Shown: positions 5,349-5,449 of the stretch, piece by piece
How positions within the stretch are numbered: the first letter of the stretch is position 1
Layout of the letters: the number at the start of each line of letters is the position of its first letter
Program-made: the position numbers and the translations under genes
DNA from: Elusimicrobiota bacterium
GTDB taxonomy: Bacteria; Elusimicrobiota; Elusimicrobia; UBA1565; UBA9628
Length of the DNA stretch: 5,449 nucleotides
Direction: 5' to 3'
Assembly: GCA_028717525.1 (NCBI GenBank)
Contig: JAQUNT010000191.1
Span: 1 to 5,449, forward strand
Notes under the pieces: model-generated
Databases searched by the model: none
What the model was told of the DNA's origin: nothing
What the model saw: only the letters and a program-made list of their open reading frames with translations

Positions 5349-5449
5349 GTGAACCACCTCCCGCCCCTGGAAGACGTCATCGGCTACCACTTCCGAGACC
5401 AGAAGCTCCTCAAGGAAGCGCTGTCGCACAAGTCCTACGCCTCGGAGAG
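5349..5449 (+). CDS. rnc: Ribonuclease III, N-terminal part (3' end outside the window)
   Basis: From GTG 5349 the frame is open to the window end, giving 33 residues plus two bases. The sequence LEDVIGYHFRDQKLLKEAL (residues 7-25) followed by SHKSYASE (26-33) matches the first helices of the RNase III catalytic domain (typically LxxxLGYxFxDxxLLxxALTHxSxxNE). RNase III cleaves double-stranded RNA, including rRNA precursors, in the cytoplasm. The catalytic ERLEFLGD signature and the dsRNA-binding domain would lie beyond the window. No in-frame ATG is available upstream; GTG 5349 gives a normal N-terminus, with only a weak GAAG (5340-5343) ahead of it. Position after acpP supports the call, since rnc commonly follows acpP or fabF. 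Confidence 0.85.
   Translation, partial: MNHLPPLEDVIGYHFRDQKLLKEALSHKSYASE

Noticed and set aside
5010..5429. A 139-codon open frame on the - strand over acpP
   Set aside because: It is antisense to the clear acpP gene and the rnc start, with no recognisable motif.

Overview
The window is GC-rich bacterial DNA, densely coded on the + strand with short intergenic gaps. It reads as a conserved housekeeping neighbourhood rather than an accessory island. The core is the classic order DUF177 (YceD) - rpmF - plsX - fabG - acpP - rnc. Upstream lie two glycosyltransferase genes and the tail of a SpoIID/LytB-domain gene. Genes, GC content and short AT-rich promoter islands would fit a high-GC diderm-type lineage such as Elusimicrobiota. 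This taxonomic guess is weak, since no marker in the window settles it.

Layout. Positions 1-267 hold the C-terminus of a SpoIID/LytB-domain protein. Its stop codon overlaps the GTG start of a GT4 (GT-B fold) glycosyltransferase (264-1430). After a 24-base AT-rich gap with a promoter-like -10 comes a DPM1/GtrB-type GT2 glycosyltransferase with two C-terminal membrane segments (1455-2417). A second promoter-like sequence sits on its stop codon, just before the DUF177 gene (2442-2861). Then follow rpmF (2883-3107), plsX (3115-4164), fabG (4171-4935), a 72-base inverted-repeat element (4934-5005) carrying a promoter-like sequence, acpP (5031-5282), a 13-bp GC-rich hairpin that looks like a terminator (5302-5339), and the first 33 codons of rnc (from 5349, running off the end).

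How the genes work together. The two glycosyltransferases probably build or decorate a cell-surface glycan, and the SpoIID-like protein acts on peptidoglycan. DUF177 and rpmF serve the large ribosomal subunit. plsX, fabG and acpP serve phospholipid and fatty-acid synthesis: ACP carries the acyl chain, FabG reduces 3-ketoacyl-ACP, and PlsX turns acyl-ACP into acyl-phosphate for glycerolipid synthesis. RNase III matures rRNA. Compared with the textbook cluster, fabH and fabD are absent between plsX and fabG, and fabF is absent between acpP and rnc.

I see no wholly new system here. The most notable feature is the long near-perfect inverted repeat between fabG and acpP. It looks like a REP/MITE-type repeat unit, and it places a consensus -35 (TTGACA) and a weaker -10 directly upstream of acpP.
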